Source of the DNA: an uncultured Williamsia sp.
GTDB lineage: Bacteria > Actinomycetota > Actinomycetes > Mycobacteriales > Mycobacteriaceae
Direction: 5' to 3'
Assembly (NCBI RefSeq): GCF_947494875.1
Contig: NZ_CANLWM010000001.1
Coordinates: 1,054,001 to 1,118,000, forward strand
DNA length: 64,000 nt
Position 1 is the stretch's first letter. Each line of letters begins with the position of its first letter. Positions 44,291-51,425 of this stretch are shown piece by piece. The notes below the pieces were generated by a model that made no database searches, was not told where the DNA came from, and saw only the letters and a list, made by a program, of their open reading frames with translations. The translations under genes were made by a program, and so were the position numbers.

Positions 44291-45348
44291 GTCCCTCCGA
44301 GCGCAGTGACGCAGACGACCGCGACCTCCCCGGCGCGCGGATCGACTGGTCGCTGGCCGCCGGAGTCGGCCGCCGCCTGACCCGGCCCGGCCCGCGGACC
44401 ACCACCTACACGCTCACCACCGCGCGCGACGAGCTCGCGACACTCGCCGCGCGCGCGGAGGGCCCGGTTCGGGAGACCACGGGTCTCGCCGACGGCCTGC
44501 CCGTCCCCGCCGCGTCCGTCCTCGACCGCCCCGAGTGGATCGACGCCGCCGCACGGTCGATGTCGGCCATGCTCGGCGGAGGCGCGTCGGCATCGCCGGG
44601 GATGGCCGGCCGCGTCGGCGGGGTCCAGGCCGGCGGTCTGCTGGCGCTGCTGTCGGGCGCGATCCTCGGCCAGTACGACCCGTTCACGCCGGACCCCGCG
44701 ACCGGGACCGACGGCGTCCTGATGTTGGTGACGCCCAACATCATCGCCGTCGAGCGGTCGTTGAAGGTGGTGCCGTCGGACTTCCGCTACTGGGTGTGCC
44801 TGCACGAGGTGACCCATCGCGTGCAGTTCTCGGCGACCCCGTGGCTGCGCGACTACATGCTCGAGAACATCGCCACCATCAGCACCGAGAACGACGAGTC
44901 CGGGGCGGAGCTCGCCGCGCGGGTCGTCGGCGTGCTCCGATCGGACAAGCCCCGCGAGAAGGGCGTCCTGGGCGCCATGCAGCTCCTGCAGACCCCGGAG
45001 CAGTACGAGTCGTTCACCCGTCTGATGATGCTGGGCACCCTGTTGGAGGGCCACGCCGACCACGTCATGGACGCCGTCGGCCCGTCGCACGTCCCCACCG
45101 TCGACCGCATCCGCTCCGCCTTCGACGAGCGTCGTCAGCGCAAGCAGAGCCCGATGCAGCGCGTCCTGCGCGCTCTGATCGGCATGGACGCCAAACTCGC
45201 GCAGTACATCCGGGGCAAGGCGTTCGTCGACGAGGTGGTCGGGACCGTCGGGATGGCCCGCTTCAACGCGGTCTGGTCCGGACCCGAGACCCTGCCCCGC
45301 CCCGCCGAGATCGACTCGCCGCGACTCTGGGTCGACCGGGTCCTCTGA
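44287..45348 (+). CDS. Zinc-dependent metallopeptidase-like protein, Rv3626c-like (DUF2342)
   Basis: 353 residues. The zinc-binding HEVTHRVQF (HExxH) lies near residue 179. The surroundings ERSLKVVPSDFRYWVCLHEV and LMMLGTLLEGHADHVMDAVG (possible third ligand in EGHADH) fit the zinc-dependent DUF2342 family, also annotated as coenzyme F420 biosynthesis-associated. Actual substrates are not known. The ATG overlaps the dacB stop by 4 bp and tilS follows after 2 bp. Confidence 0.88.
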   Translation: MSPSERSDADDRDLPGARIDWSLAAGVGRRLTRPGPRTTTYTLTTARDELATLAARAEGPVRETTGLADGLPVPAASVLDRPEWIDAAARSMSAMLGGGASASPGMAGRVGGVQAGGLLALLSGAILGQYDPFTPDPATGTDGVLMLVTPNIIAVERSLKVVPSDFRYWVCLHEVTHRVQFSATPWLRDYMLENIATISTENDESGAELAARVVGVLRSDKPREKGVLGAMQLLQTPEQYESFTRLMMLGTLLEGHADHVMDAVGPSHVPTVDRIRSAFDERRQRKQSPMQRVLRALIGMDAKLAQYIRGKAFVDEVVGTVGMARFNAVWSGPETLPRPAEIDSPRLWVDRVL

Positions 45349-45350
45349 CG

Positions 45351-46298
45351 ATGGGCGCCGCACTCGACGCGATCGGTCGTGCGGTGTCGGGATTCGTCGC
45401 CCGGGAGGGGCTCGGCGGCGACGTCTGTGTGGCGCTGTCCGGCGGGCCGGACTCCACGGCGCTGCTCGCCGGCGCCCGCCACGCAGGTCTCATGGTGACC
45501 GCGCTCGTCGTCGACCACGGGATGCAGAACGGGTCGGCGGAGGTCGCGCAGGCGGCAGCGCGAACGGCGATCGCGCTGGGGGCGGACGCGCAGGTGCTGA
45601 CGGTCGAGGTGGAAGGCCGCGGTGGTCCCGAGGCTGCAGCGCGGCGCGCGCGGTACGCGGCGATGAACGCCGCGCGAGGGCACCGACCCGTGCTGCTGGG
45701 CCACACCCTGGACGACCAGGCGGAGACGGTATTGCTCGGACTCGCCCGCGGGTCCGGCCCACGATCCATCGCGGGCATGGTGGCCTCGGACGCGCCCTGG
45801 GGCCGACCGTTGCTGACGACGCGCCGCGCGACGACCGTCGCGGCATGCGCCGAGGCGGCCGTGACGCCGTGGTCGGATCCACACAACGACGACCCGCGCT
45901 TCCTGCGGTCCCGGGTGCGGTCGGAGGTCGTGCCGATCATGACGACGGTCCTCGGCGACGCGGTCGTCCCCGCGTTGGCCCGCACGGCCGATCTCGTCCG
46001 CGACGACCTCGACGCGCTCGACGCGATCGCCGCCGAGGCGAGCGCGACGGTCGTCGTCGACGGCGGTGTGCTGCGCGAGTCGCTGGTCGCTCTCCCGCGG
46101 GCGATCCGGCGACGGGTGCTGCGGCGGTGGTTGATCGAGGGGGGAGCGAGCGAGGTGACGGCGCCGGTCCTCGCCGCGGTGGACGCCCTCGCAGACGACG
46201 ACGCCCACGGCACGGTGGCCGTGGGCGGCGACGTCGACGTCCGCGTGAACGCGGTGGCCGACGGGAATTGGCTGCGTCTGCGCGCTGATCCGCGGTGA
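45351..46298 (+). CDS. tilS: tRNA(Ile)-lysidine synthetase
   Basis: 315 residues. It converts C34 of the CAU-anticodon isoleucine tRNA to lysidine, so the tRNA reads AUA. The PP-loop VALSGGPDSTALLAGA near residue 29 binds ATP, and the family-specific VVDHGMQNGS, LLGHTLDDQAETVLLGLARGSG and RFLRSRVRSEVVP motifs follow. The C-terminal part is short, as in other actinobacterial TilS. It starts 2 bp after the metallopeptidase gene. The terminal codons lie in the stem of a terminator hairpin. Confidence 0.95.
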   Translation: MGAALDAIGRAVSGFVAREGLGGDVCVALSGGPDSTALLAGARHAGLMVTALVVDHGMQNGSAEVAQAAARTAIALGADAQVLTVEVEGRGGPEAAARRARYAAMNAARGHRPVLLGHTLDDQAETVLLGLARGSGPRSIAGMVASDAPWGRPLLTTRRATTVAACAEAAVTPWSDPHNDDPRFLRSRVRSEVVPIMTTVLGDAVVPALARTADLVRDDLDALDAIAAEASATVVVDGGVLRESLVALPRAIRRRVLRRWLIEGGASEVTAPVLAAVDALADDDAHGTVAVGGDVDVRVNAVADGNWLRLRADPR

Positions 46299-46323
46299 CG
46301 GTCGGGTGCGACCGTCACCGCGG
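46290..46323. terminator. Bidirectional hairpin terminator overlapping the tilS stop
   Basis: A perfect 14-bp stem, 46290-46303 with 46310-46323, loop GGGTGC. It contains the TGA of tilS (46296-46298) and ends 5 bp before the stop of the convergent gene at 46329. Confidence 0.82.
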
Positions 46324-46328
46324 TCAGA

Positions 46329-46946
46329 TCAGCGCTTCGGCGGGACGAACGGCGAGTTGATCGTCCGGAAGTACTCCTGGACGTTGCCGATCAGCGTCGG
46401 GCCGCCGGCGGCGATGGTGCCGACGACGCCTCCGAAACCGGCGCCGGTGATCACGCCCGGGACGCAACCGACCGCGGGCAGGACGACACCGCCGATGACA
46501 CAACCTGCGACTGCGCCGACGACCGTTCCGACCAGCCCGCCGATGGACACCGCGGTACCGACGTTCGCTCCGAGCGTGTTCAGGGCGTCCTGGTCGCGCT
46601 CCTGCTTGGTCGCCGGCGCGTCGACGAGGACCTTGCCCGGCACCTCCGGCGTCAGGGTCGCGGTCCGCCCCTCGGCCGACGCCTTGATCGGCAGCGCCAC
46701 ATCGTTCAGCTTGTAGGTCAGCGGGAGCGCGACCGCGGTCTTGCCGTTCGTGTCGACGAACTGCAGTTGATTGTTCGCGGTGCGGACAGACCCGGCGCTC
46801 GTGGAGACCACGACCGACTTCCCCTGCACCGACGCGTTGTAGTCGATGTCCTTGGCCGGGGCGGCGTTGGCGGGTGCGCCGGCGACGACACCCGCGACAC
46901 AGGCGAACGAGGCGCCTGCTGACACCAGAGCGATTCTGAACTTCAT
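46329..46946 (-). CDS. Secreted protein with C-terminal glycine-zipper region
   Basis: 205 residues from ATG 46946; the frame is open further upstream, but only this start exposes the signal peptide MKFRIALVSAGASFACVAGV, cleaved near ANAAPAK. The mature N-terminal half is beta-rich (YNASVQGKSVVVSTSAGSVR). The C-terminal half has repeated small-residue segments, GTAVSIGGLVGTVVGAVAGC and CVPGVITGAGFGGVVGTIAAG, a glycine-zipper pattern that can insert in membranes or oligomerise, with two Cys between. I recall similar Rhodococcus/Nocardia exported proteins (annotated DUF8020), but this is from memory. Function unknown. Confidence 0.72.
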   Translation of the reverse strand: MKFRIALVSAGASFACVAGVVAGAPANAAPAKDIDYNASVQGKSVVVSTSAGSVRTANNQLQFVDTNGKTAVALPLTYKLNDVALPIKASAEGRTATLTPEVPGKVLVDAPATKQERDQDALNTLGANVGTAVSIGGLVGTVVGAVAGCVIGGVVLPAVGCVPGVITGAGFGGVVGTIAAGGPTLIGNVQEYFRTINSPFVPPKR

Positions 46947-47260
46947 CGGTCGATCCATTTCGTGGTTGGTGCTGTTCCCGAGAGCAGCGCCCGCCCCCCA
47001 CTGTCGACTGTTCAGCCGACCCTGAATCTCACGAACATGTCTGGCGCGGGCCACTATTCGCTTCGATTCCGTGCATGCGTCCGGGTGTGGACCACACGAT
47101 ATTAACGTCACCAAATCCGGAAATGGAAACGATCGACGAAAACAACCCGTTATCTGCACGAAATCGTCGCGTGATCGGACGACGCCCCGGGACGTCGCCC
47201 GACGGGTCGACGTGACAAGGTTGTCCTCGCAGGCGAGGTGGTCGGCGAAAGGCGTGACAG
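46947..47260. other. Divergent intergenic region with AT-rich segment and palindrome
   Basis: 314 bp between the secreted-protein gene and hpt, no gene seen. 47095-47165 is clearly AT-richer than the surroundings. GTGTGG (47085-47090), A, CCACAC (47092-47097) is a perfect 13-bp palindrome. It must hold both promoters; no clear hexamer pair could be assigned. Confidence 0.5.
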
Positions 47261-47827
47261 GTGGCCGTTCCGGGAGATCCCTACGGTGATGACATCGAGG
47301 CGGTTGTCATCACCGAGGACCAGATCAGACAGCGCACGGCGGAGCTGGCCCAGGCCATCGCCGCCCGCTACGACGGCATCCCCGACGACCTCGTGCTGAT
47401 CGGCGTCCTGAAGGGCGCCATCATGTTCATGACCGACTTCGCGCGGGCGCTGCCGATCCCGTCGCAGATGGAGTTCATGGCGGTCAGTTCGTACGGGTCG
47501 TCGACGTCGTCGTCGGGTGTCGTCCGGATCCTCAAGGACCTCGACCGCGACATCGCCGGACGCGACGTGCTCATCGTCGAGGACATCATCGACTCCGGAC
47601 TGACCCTGTCGTGGCTGCTGAAGAACCTGCGCTCGCGGCAGCCCCGGTCGCTCGAGGTGTGCACGCTGCTGCGCAAGCCCGACGCCGCGCGGCGTGACGT
47701 CGACATCGCCGAGGTCGGCTTCGACATACCCAACGAGTTCGTCGTGGGCTACGGGCTCGACTACGCCGAGCGCTACCGCGACCTGCCCTACATCGGCCGG
47801 CTGAACCCCCAGGTCTACGAGCAGTGA
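47261..47827 (+). CDS. hpt: Hypoxanthine phosphoribosyltransferase
   Basis: 188 residues. It salvages hypoxanthine and guanine to IMP and GMP with PRPP. The PRPP-binding motif is [18 protein letters not shown], and the substrate loop [20 protein letters not shown] and the C-terminal [19 protein letters not shown] are characteristic. GTG 47261 has AAAGG about 9 nt upstream. It follows tilS in the same order as in M. tuberculosis but is separated here by a divergent secreted-protein gene. The stop overlaps the amidase start (GTGA). Confidence 0.95.
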   Translation: MAVPGDPYGDDIEAVVITEDQIRQRTAELAQAIAARYDGIPDDLVLIGVLKGAIMFMTDFARALPIPSQMEFMAVSSYGSSTSSSGVVRILKDLDRDIAGRDVLIVEDIIDSGLTLSWLLKNLRSRQPRSLEVCTLLRKPDAARRDVDIAEVGFDIPNEFVVGYGLDYAERYRDLPYIGRLNPQVYEQ

Positions 47828-49191
47828 CCGAGACCGCGGTCGAGATCGCCGCGGACGTCGCCGCGGGTCGTCGGACGCCGCGCGAGGTCGTCGACGCCAC
47901 ACTCGCCCGCATCGCCGAACGGGACGGGTCGATCAACGCGTTCGTCCGCGTCCGCACCGACGCCGCGCGGGCCGAGGCCGAGGCACTTGCACAGCGCGAT
48001 CTCACCGACCTGCCACTGGCCGGGGTGCCGATCGCCGTCAAGGACAACGTCGCCGTCGCGGGGGAGCCGCTGCGGAACGGGTCGCAGGCGACCGCCGACC
48101 GTCCCTCACCCGAGGACCACGCGATGGTCGCGCGCCTGCGTGCTGCGGGTGCGGTCGTCGTCGGTCTCACCGCGGTGCCCGAACTCTGTCTGTGGGGGGC
48201 GACCGACGTCCCCGGTCGGGTCACGCGCAACCCGTGGAACCCGTCGCTGACGCCCGGAGGCTCGTCGGGAGGCGCCGCCGCGGCGGTCGCGAGCGGGCAG
48301 GTGGTCGTCGCGCACGGCAACGACGGCCTCGGGTCGATCCGCATCCCGTCCGCCGACTGCGGACTGTTCGGCATCAAGCCGGGCCCGGGTGTCGTCCCGC
48401 CGCAGACGAGCGGCAACGGCTGGTACGGGATGTCCGAGAACGGGCCGCTGGCCACCACGGTCGCCGACGCCGCGCTGACGCTGGGCGTCATGGCGGATCG
48501 GCCCGACCTGGCCGCGGCCGGTCGGGACACCGGGGCACCGCCCGTCGGGGTGGTCGTCGCCGAGAACTTCCCACTGGCCGTCGGCTCCACCGACCCGCAC
48601 TGGGCCGGGACGCTGGCGGAGGCATCGCGGGTGCTCACCGAGATCGGGCATCGCGTGACGGCGTCGCCGCTGCCGTACCCGACCAATCCCGCGCCGTTGT
48701 TGCTGCGCTGGGTCGGGGGCGCCGCCGCCGACGCCGACGAGATCGCGTCGCAGGGTGGGGATCTCGGTCGGCTGCAGCGCCGCTCGAAGGTGCACACGTC
48801 CATCGGCCGTCTGGTGAACCGTCGCGGCCTGGTGCGCGACGAGCAGCGGACTGCGATCGTCGCGCGCGTGGAGGGGTATCTCGATCGCGCGGGCAGCGAC
48901 CTGGTCATGACGCCGACCCTCGCCCGCCCACCGATCCGTGCGCAGGAGTGGAGCCGGCGCGGGTGGCTGCCGAACATGTACGCCAACATCGGCTACGCCC
49001 CGTTCGCCGGACTGGTGAACCTGCTGCACTGGCCGGCGATGTCGGTGCCGATGGGTGTGCATCCCACCGCGGGAACTCCCATGGCTGTCCACCTGTTCGG
49101 CCGCCCGGGGTCGGAGGCGACGTTGCTCGCGGTGGCGGCGCAGATCGAGCAGGCACGTCCGTGGGCGCGGGTCGCGCCCGCCTACACGTGA
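47824..49191 (+). CDS. Amidase (amidase-signature family)
   Basis: 455 residues. The catalytic triad is visible: Lys in [16 protein letters not shown], the cis-Ser in the [16 protein letters not shown] loop, and the nucleophilic Ser in [16 protein letters not shown]. It hydrolyses a carboxamide bond; substrates in this family range from simple amides to peptides and glutaminyl-tRNA, and none can be chosen here. It is not a GatA, since no gatC/gatB is adjacent. GTG 47824 overlaps hpt, and its own stop overlaps bluB, so hpt-amidase-bluB form one coupled unit. Confidence 0.9.
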   Translation: MTETAVEIAADVAAGRRTPREVVDATLARIAERDGSINAFVRVRTDAARAEAEALAQRDLTDLPLAGVPIAVKDNVAVAGEPLRNGSQATADRPSPEDHAMVARLRAAGAVVVGLTAVPELCLWGATDVPGRVTRNPWNPSLTPGGSSGGAAAAVASGQVVVAHGNDGLGSIRIPSADCGLFGIKPGPGVVPPQTSGNGWYGMSENGPLATTVADAALTLGVMADRPDLAAAGRDTGAPPVGVVVAENFPLAVGSTDPHWAGTLAEASRVLTEIGHRVTASPLPYPTNPAPLLLRWVGGAAADADEIASQGGDLGRLQRRSKVHTSIGRLVNRRGLVRDEQRTAIVARVEGYLDRAGSDLVMTPTLARPPIRAQEWSRRGWLPNMYANIGYAPFAGLVNLLHWPAMSVPMGVHPTAGTPMAVHLFGRPGSEATLLAVAAQIEQARPWARVAPAYT

Positions 49192-49841
49192 GCGGCCCCT
49201 GCGACCCGTTCGACCCGGATGCGCGAGAAGCGGTCTACCGGGCGATCCGGAGTCGCCGTGACACACGACATTTCGCGGGCGGCGAGGTGCCCGAGGACGT
49301 GCTGGCCCGGGTGATGGGCGCCGCGCACCACGCGCCGAGCGTCGGGTTGATGCAGCCGTGGCGGTTCCTGCGCATCGTCGATCCCGCTGTGCGCGAGCAG
49401 ATCCGCGACGTCGTCGAGACCGAGCGGGTGAAGACCGCGACCGCTCTCGGCGATCGTGCCGAGGAGTTCGGGCGCCTCAAGGTCGAGGGGATCACCGAGT
49501 GTGCGGAGGTGATCGTCGTCGCTCTCGGGACCGGTCGCGACGCGCACGTGTTCGGTCGCCGCACGATGCCGCAGATGGACCTCGCCTCCGTCGCCTGCGC
49601 GATCCAGAACATGTGGTTGGCGGCGCGCGCCGAGGGGTACGGGATGGGCTGGGTGTCGATGTTCGACCCCGCGGAACTGTCTGCGCTGCTGGGGATCCCC
49701 GACGCGGCCGACCCGATCGCGATCCTGTGCCTCGGGCCGGTGGACGCGTTCTACGACCGGCCGATGCTCGTCGAGACCGGCTGGGCCGTCGAACGCCCGC
49801 TCTCGGAACTCTGCGCGACGGACCGTTGGCCCGCCGGCTGA
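49188..49841 (+). CDS. bluB: 5,6-dimethylbenzimidazole synthase
   Basis: 217 residues of the nitroreductase fold. The start REAVYRAIRSRRDTRHFAGG, then HHAPSVGLMQPWRFLRI and the later PQMDLASVACAIQNMWLAAR with GMGWVSMFDP, are the BluB-type pattern. BluB breaks down FMN with oxygen to give the lower ligand of vitamin B12. No other cobalamin gene is in the window. A plain nitroreductase is the alternative, but the SVGLMQPW segment favours BluB. GTG 49188 overlaps the amidase stop. Confidence 0.87.
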   Translation: MSGPCDPFDPDAREAVYRAIRSRRDTRHFAGGEVPEDVLARVMGAAHHAPSVGLMQPWRFLRIVDPAVREQIRDVVETERVKTATALGDRAEEFGRLKVEGITECAEVIVVALGTGRDAHVFGRRTMPQMDLASVACAIQNMWLAARAEGYGMGWVSMFDPAELSALLGIPDAADPIAILCLGPVDAFYDRPMLVETGWAVERPLSELCATDRWPAG

Positions 49842-49882
49842 CCCCTCCGCCGACCGTGCGGTGGATCCCGCCGAGCGGACGG

Positions 49883-50701
49883 TCAGACCTCCGGGATCGC
49901 CTCGAGCGCCGCGACGTAGCGGTCCGCGGAGCGCTGGACGGCGTCCCACGCGTCGTCGACCTGCTGATCCCAGAACGCGCTGTGCAGCACATCGAAGTCG
50001 AGTGCCGCGAGGACGTCGGCGACCCGACGGACCTCGACGGCGGGCAACGGCACCATGTTCGGGTAACTCCACATGAAGGACACCCAGCGACGATCGGCGG
50101 CCGCAAGAGGCATGTCGCCGGTGAGCAGCGCACCCCGACGACCATCCGCCGCCGGCACGTGCAGCACCGACGCGCCGGGGAAGTGCCCGCCCAGCCGGTG
50201 CAGCGACACGCCGTGGTCGAGCTCGAGACCCTCGCCGTCCCAGAGCTCGATCGCCGGATCCGGACGCATGATCCAGCGCTCGTCGACCCGGGGTAGATGG
50301 ATCGGACAGTCGAACCGACGGGCCCACTCGACCATGGTCGACCAGTAGTGCGGATGCGAGATCGCGATGCCCGCCAGTCCACCGCGGGATTCGATCTCCT
50401 CGGCGAGGACGTCGTCGAGGAGGGCGACGCAGTCCCACAGCAGGTTGCTGTCGCCGTAGGGCACCAGCAGCGCGCGCTGTCCGATCCCGACCTTCGGCTC
50501 CGCGCCGACGCCGAGGAAGTCGCCCTGCATCCGGGTCACGGACCGGTGGTCGCGACGGAGTTCGGACAGCGACGTCCACCGCTGCCCGTCCGGCCCGACG
50601 TACTGCCGCGGGTCGACGCAGATCGCGCACTCGGCCGGCGCGTCGTCGACGGGGACGTCGAACTGGACCGCACACGTCGCGCAGATCGCGAGGTCACTCA
50701 T
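49883..50701 (-). CDS. MBL-fold metallo-hydrolase-like protein with N-terminal Cys pairs
   Basis: 272 residues from ATG 50701. The N-terminus has CATC and CAIC pairs (CATCAVQFDVPVDDAPAECAIC) that could bind zinc. The beta-lactamase-like part follows: GDSNLLWDCVALLDD, then SHPHYWSTMVEWA where HxHxDH is expected, HRLGGHFPGASVLH and ALLTGDMPLAAADR. The first metal motif thus lacks two of its usual ligands. The open frame extends 39 codons upstream through a 21-bp tandem repeat (50705-50801), giving SSGRSE repeats. I take the inner ATG as start, but the ribosome site there is weak. Substrate unknown. Confidence 0.8.
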   Translation of the reverse strand: MSDLAICATCAVQFDVPVDDAPAECAICVDPRQYVGPDGQRWTSLSELRRDHRSVTRMQGDFLGVGAEPKVGIGQRALLVPYGDSNLLWDCVALLDDVLAEEIESRGGLAGIAISHPHYWSTMVEWARRFDCPIHLPRVDERWIMRPDPAIELWDGEGLELDHGVSLHRLGGHFPGASVLHVPAADGRRGALLTGDMPLAAADRRWVSFMWSYPNMVPLPAVEVRRVADVLAALDFDVLHSAFWDQQVDDAWDAVQRSADRYVAALEAIPEV

Positions 50702-50704
50702 CGA

Positions 50705-50801
50705 CCGTCCACTCGACCTCTCCGACCGCCCACTCGACCTCTCCGACCGCCCACTCGACGTCTCCGACCGCCCACTCGACGTCTCCGACCGCCCACTCGA
50801 C
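50705..50801. repeat. Tandem array of five 21-bp units (CCGCCCACTCGAC core)
   Basis: The 13-mer CCGCCCACTCGAC occurs at 50726, 50747, 50768 and 50789, with a one-base variant (CCGTCCACTCGAC) at 50705, every 21 bp. Spacers are CTCTCCGA or GTCTCCGA. On the minus strand the units are in frame with the following MBL gene and encode a heptad such as SSGRSET. The same 13-mer and period occur at 30370 and 30391, and inverted at 30332. Confidence 0.92.
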
Positions 50802-50804
50802 GGG

Positions 50805-51287
50805 TCAGTCCTGGGCATCCAGCTTGTCGGCGACGTCCTGCGGGAAACCGCCGGTCGCGATCGGGCCCCATCGGGTGGGGGTGACCCGGATCAGCGACTT
50901 GTCCTGCGTCGCCATCGCCGCGCGGTACTCGTCCCAGTCGGGGTGCTCGCCCGAGATCGACCGGAAGTACTCGACCAGACCGTCCGTCGACTCGGGCTGA
51001 TGCAGGACCTCCGCGGTGCCGTCCACCTGCACCCAGGCACCGTCGAAGTCCTCGGAGAGCACGCACACCGACACCTCCGGTCGGGCAGCCGCGTTCTTCG
51101 TCTTCGCACGTCCGGGATAGGTCGAGATGACGATCCGTCCCTCCCCGTCGACGCCGCCGGTCACCGGCGAGACCTGCGGCGATCCGTTCGCGCGGGTGGT
51201 CACCAGGATCAGATGGTGTCGGGTTCGGACGAAGTCGAGCAGCTCGTCGAGCTCGACGCGGTCTGTGGTCGCGATGTTCCTCGCCAT
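50805..51287 (-). CDS. PPOX-class F420-dependent oxidoreductase-like protein
   Basis: 160 residues of the split-barrel family common in mycobacteria (Rv1155/Rv2074-like). It has LLDFVRTRHHLILVTTRANGSPQVSPVTGG, the STYPGRAKTKNAAARPEVSVCVL cofactor-binding stretch with RAKTKN, and WVQVDGTAEVL. Such proteins use F420H2, some reducing biliverdin or quinones. ATG 51287 is 6 nt after TACGCT, so it is probably leaderless. The stop lies just beyond the tandem repeat array. Confidence 0.85.
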   Translation of the reverse strand: MARNIATTDRVELDELLDFVRTRHHLILVTTRANGSPQVSPVTGGVDGEGRIVISTYPGRAKTKNAAARPEVSVCVLSEDFDGAWVQVDGTAEVLHQPESTDGLVEYFRSISGEHPDWDEYRAAMATQDKSLIRVTPTRWGPIATGGFPQDVADKLDAQD

Positions 51288-51293
51288 GTGCCC

Positions 51294-51299
51294 AGCGTA
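51294..51299 (-). promoter_or_regulatory. -10 hexamer of a probable leaderless promoter for the PPOX gene
   Basis: TACGCT on the minus strand, 6 nt before ATG 51287. Confidence 0.45.
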
Positions 51300-51363
51300 G
51301 GCCGCGTCACACCCCGCCGACCGGGGCCACGGGAACGCCCGGCGTCCGCCAGGCGTTCACGGG

Positions 51364-51369
51364 TAGCCT
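51364..51369 (+). promoter_or_regulatory. Probable -10 hexamer of ftsH
   Basis: TAGCCT, giving a start near 51376 and a leader of about 50 nt before ATG 51426. The -35 is not clear. Confidence 0.4.
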
Positions 51370-51425
51370 GACCGAACAGGTGTACCCACTACGAAGGGAC
51401 GCGCCGGCGCCGACCGGGACGTGTG

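Noticed and set aside
49842-49882. Hairpin between bluB and the MBL gene
   Set aside because: Only a 6-bp outer stem (GACCGT/ACGGTC) with a large irregular interior was found; too weak to call a terminator.
50705-50801. CRISPR array
   Set aside because: Period is 21 bp with 8-nt spacers that are themselves nearly identical; no cas genes nearby.
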